Positions 62,621 to 64,000 of a stretch of DNA of 64,000 nt are shown here, piece after piece. This DNA comes from Rhodococcus maanshanensis NBRC 100610 (GTDB lineage: Bacteria; Actinomycetota; Actinomycetes; Mycobacteriales; Mycobacteriaceae). The stretch is taken from positions 62,001-126,000 of the forward strand of contig NZ_BCXA01000012.1 in assembly GCF_001894865.1 (NCBI RefSeq). The letters are read 5' to 3'. A program made the position numbers and the translations under genes. Below the pieces are notes generated by a model that saw only the letters and a list, made by a program, of their open reading frames with translations, was not told the origin of the DNA and searched no databases. How positions within the stretch are numbered: the first letter of the stretch is position 1; each line of letters opens with the position of its first letter.

Positions 62621-63448
62621 ATGACCGAGCAGACCTGGAACGCCTTCACCGTCGAGCGCAAGGACCGCGTCGCACAGGTGACCCTCATCGGGCCCGGCAA
62701 GGGCAACGCGCAGGGTCCCGACTTCTGGCGCGAGCTGCCGCTGATCTTCGCCGAGCTGGACGCCGACCCCGAGGTGCGCGCGGTGGTCCTCGCCGGATCG
62801 GGCAAGCACTTCTCCTTCGGCCTCGACCTCGCGGCGATGGCCCCGATGATGGCGCCTGTCCTCGGCGACAAGGCGCAGGCCGCACCCCGGACCGCCTTCC
62901 ACGACGACATCAAGAAGATGCAGCGCTCGATCAACGCCGTGGCCGACTGCCGCAAGCCGGTCGTCGCGGCCATCCAGGGCTGGTGCATCGGTGGCGCCGT
63001 CGACCTCGTCACCGCGGCCGACATCCGGTACGCGAGCGCGGATGCGAAGTTCAGCATTCGCGAGGTGAAGGTCGCGATCGTCGCGGACATGGGCACCCTC
63101 GCCCGGCTGCCCGCGATCATCGGCGACGGCCACATGCGCGAGCTCGCGCTCACCGGCAAGGACATCGACGCGGCGCGGGCCGAGAAGATCGGCCTGGTCA
63201 ACGACGTGTTCGCCGATGCAGACGCCGTCCTGGCCGCCGCGCACGCGACGGCAGCCGAGATCGCCGCGAACCCGCCGCTGGTGGTGCATGGCATCAAGGA
63301 CGTGCTCGATCACAGCCGGTCGGCAGGAGTGGACGACAGCCTGCGGTACGTGGCGGCATGGAACGCGGCGTTCCTCGCCTCCGAGGACATCGGTGAGGCC
63401 ATGGCCGCGGTGTTCCAGAAGCGCACCCCGGACTTCAAGGGTCGCTGA
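62621..63448 (+). CDS. Crotonase-fold enzyme (enoyl-CoA hydratase-like)
   Basis: This is a 275-residue crotonase. FSFGLDLAAM is the oxyanion-hole segment, IQGWCIGGAVDLVTAADIRYAS carries the second oxyanion Gly and the helix, and KFSIREVKVAIVADMGTLARLP aligns with the catalytic Glu/Asp region. The residues Glu-Val-Lys and Asp-Met-Gly-Thr suggest a delta3,5-delta2,4-dienoyl-CoA isomerase type rather than a plain hydratase. It acts on CoA thioesters in fatty acid or sterol metabolism. The next gene follows a terminator. Confidence 0.88.
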   Translation: MTEQTWNAFTVERKDRVAQVTLIGPGKGNAQGPDFWRELPLIFAELDADPEVRAVVLAGSGKHFSFGLDLAAMAPMMAPVLGDKAQAAPRTAFHDDIKKMQRSINAVADCRKPVVAAIQGWCIGGAVDLVTAADIRYASADAKFSIREVKVAIVADMGTLARLPAIIGDGHMRELALTGKDIDAARAEKIGLVNDVFADADAVLAAAHATAAEIAANPPLVVHGIKDVLDHSRSAGVDDSLRYVAAWNAAFLASEDIGEAMAAVFQKRTPDFKGR

Positions 63449-63456
63449 CCTTCTTT

Positions 63457-63506
63457 CGACGGTGGGAACCGGCTTCCGGCCGACCTGATGCCGGTTCCCA
63501 TCGTCG
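63457..63506 (+). terminator. Terminator after the crotonase gene
   Basis: A 17-bp stem (CGACGGTGGGAACCGGC with GCCGGTTCCCATCGTCG, one G-T pair) has a 16-base loop, 9 bases after the gene end. It separates the crotonase from the MarR-type gene. Confidence 0.8.
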
Positions 63507-63584
63507 CCGCTTGCCCAACGGCGTGCCCCCGTCACATACTTGCGGCCGGAAACTAGTTGAGTGACGCAAGCATTGGGGTGCGTG

Positions 63585-64000
63585 ATGCGAGACGAGATCG
63601 AGCCATACGCCGACGAGATCGGCAATTACCTGGTTCGGCTGCAGCGGGTGCGGGACCGGACCATCGCCCACGCCAAGTCAACCGACGGGATCGACCCGGC
63701 GGCCTACGCCTGCCTGTTCCGCCTGCTCAAGGACGGGCCGATGCGGTCGGGCGCTCTGGCGGAGTCGATGTACACCGACCCGTCGACCGTCAGTCGCCAG
63801 GTGGCACAGCTCGTCGAACGCGGGCACGTGCAGCGCCAGGCCGATCCGACCGACGGCAGGGCCAGCGTACTGGCCGTCACCGAGTCCGGGCGGGCCGCCG
63901 CGGGCCGGATCCGCGACCTGCGCAACGAGCGGCTCGGCATGATGCTCGGCGATTGGCCCATCGAGGACCTGCAGGATTTCGCGCGCCTGATGGACCGGTT
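63585..64000 (+). CDS. MarR-family regulator, cut by the window end
   Basis: This is the first 138 codons of a winged-helix MarR regulator; the frame is open at the window end. ALAESMYTDPSTVSRQVAQLVERGHVQRQ is the recognition helix and wing, and ADPTDGRASVLAVTESGRAAA the conserved DxRxxxxxLT region (here Asp-Gly-Arg). The gap upstream has CTTGCG-N20-CGCAAG and the palindrome AACTAGTT (63551-63558), possible operators. The start is ATG 63585. Confidence 0.85.
   Translation, partial: MRDEIEPYADEIGNYLVRLQRVRDRTIAHAKSTDGIDPAAYACLFRLLKDGPMRSGALAESMYTDPSTVSRQVAQLVERGHVQRQADPTDGRASVLAVTESGRAAAGRIRDLRNERLGMMLGDWPIEDLQDFARLMDR

Overview
The window is very GC-rich DNA with ATGA/GTGA-coupled operons, frequent GTG starts and leaderless promoters. 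It fits a mycolic-acid actinomycete of the order Mycobacteriales, most likely Nocardia or a close relative. The backbone follows the Mycobacterium tuberculosis Rv3644c-Rv3659c neighbourhood: a Tad pilus locus at 1-2596, the DEAD/DEAH helicase at 20397-22730, cspA at 23119, an Rv3647c-like gene at 23461, topA at 24148, the DNA polymerase III delta-prime gene at 28259 and a tRNA-Thr at 29522. About 18 kb of accessory genes separate the pilus locus from the helicase.

Region 2.6-16 kb is the most interesting. It holds two SAM-IV riboswitches. The first leads a translationally coupled operon of an AfsA-type butyrolactone synthase, a HAD phosphatase and an orphan protein. The second leads a seven-gene operon: a branched-chain-type ABC importer followed by a flavin monooxygenase and two AhpD/CMD-fold proteins. 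Between them lie a TetR regulator, an azoreductase-like flavoprotein, an MFS exporter and an SDR. The palindrome CAACC-N4-GGTTG occurs at both riboswitch promoters and in the TetR/azoreductase intergenic region, so the whole block looks like one regulon with two layers of control: a TetR operator on the DNA and SAM sensing in the RNA.

Region 16-36 kb is mostly conserved core: an APC permease, a large membrane protein with a kinase-like domain and a flippase-like domain, helicase, cspA, topA, the delta-prime gene, tRNA-Thr, and then assorted enzymes, regulators and small membrane or secreted proteins.

Region 36-44 kb carries a Pls/PosA-type single-module peptide synthetase translationally coupled to an M1 metallopeptidase, followed by a DGPF/YCII protein paired with an ECF42-type sigma factor. 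Region 44-53 kb is miscellaneous metabolism and regulation: SDRs, VOC proteins, a DUF1801 protein, an ATPase regulator with an N-terminal LuxR helix-turn-helix, a LysE exporter and a Leu/Val dehydrogenase.

Region 53-57 kb is a second sulfur module. A third SAM-IV riboswitch precedes a SufS-like cysteine desulfurase. Two short cysteine-containing leader peptides sharing an R-R-H-V-D-L-C-R core lie in opposite orientations, ahead of a luciferase-like protein that lacks its middle and ahead of a flavin reductase. An OmpR-type winged-helix regulator sits between them. The remainder (57-64 kb) has a YbaK deacylase, a TetR/YhgE-type pair with a clear operator, an amidase, a LuxR regulator, an OHCU decarboxylase, a crotonase and a MarR regulator cut off by the window end.
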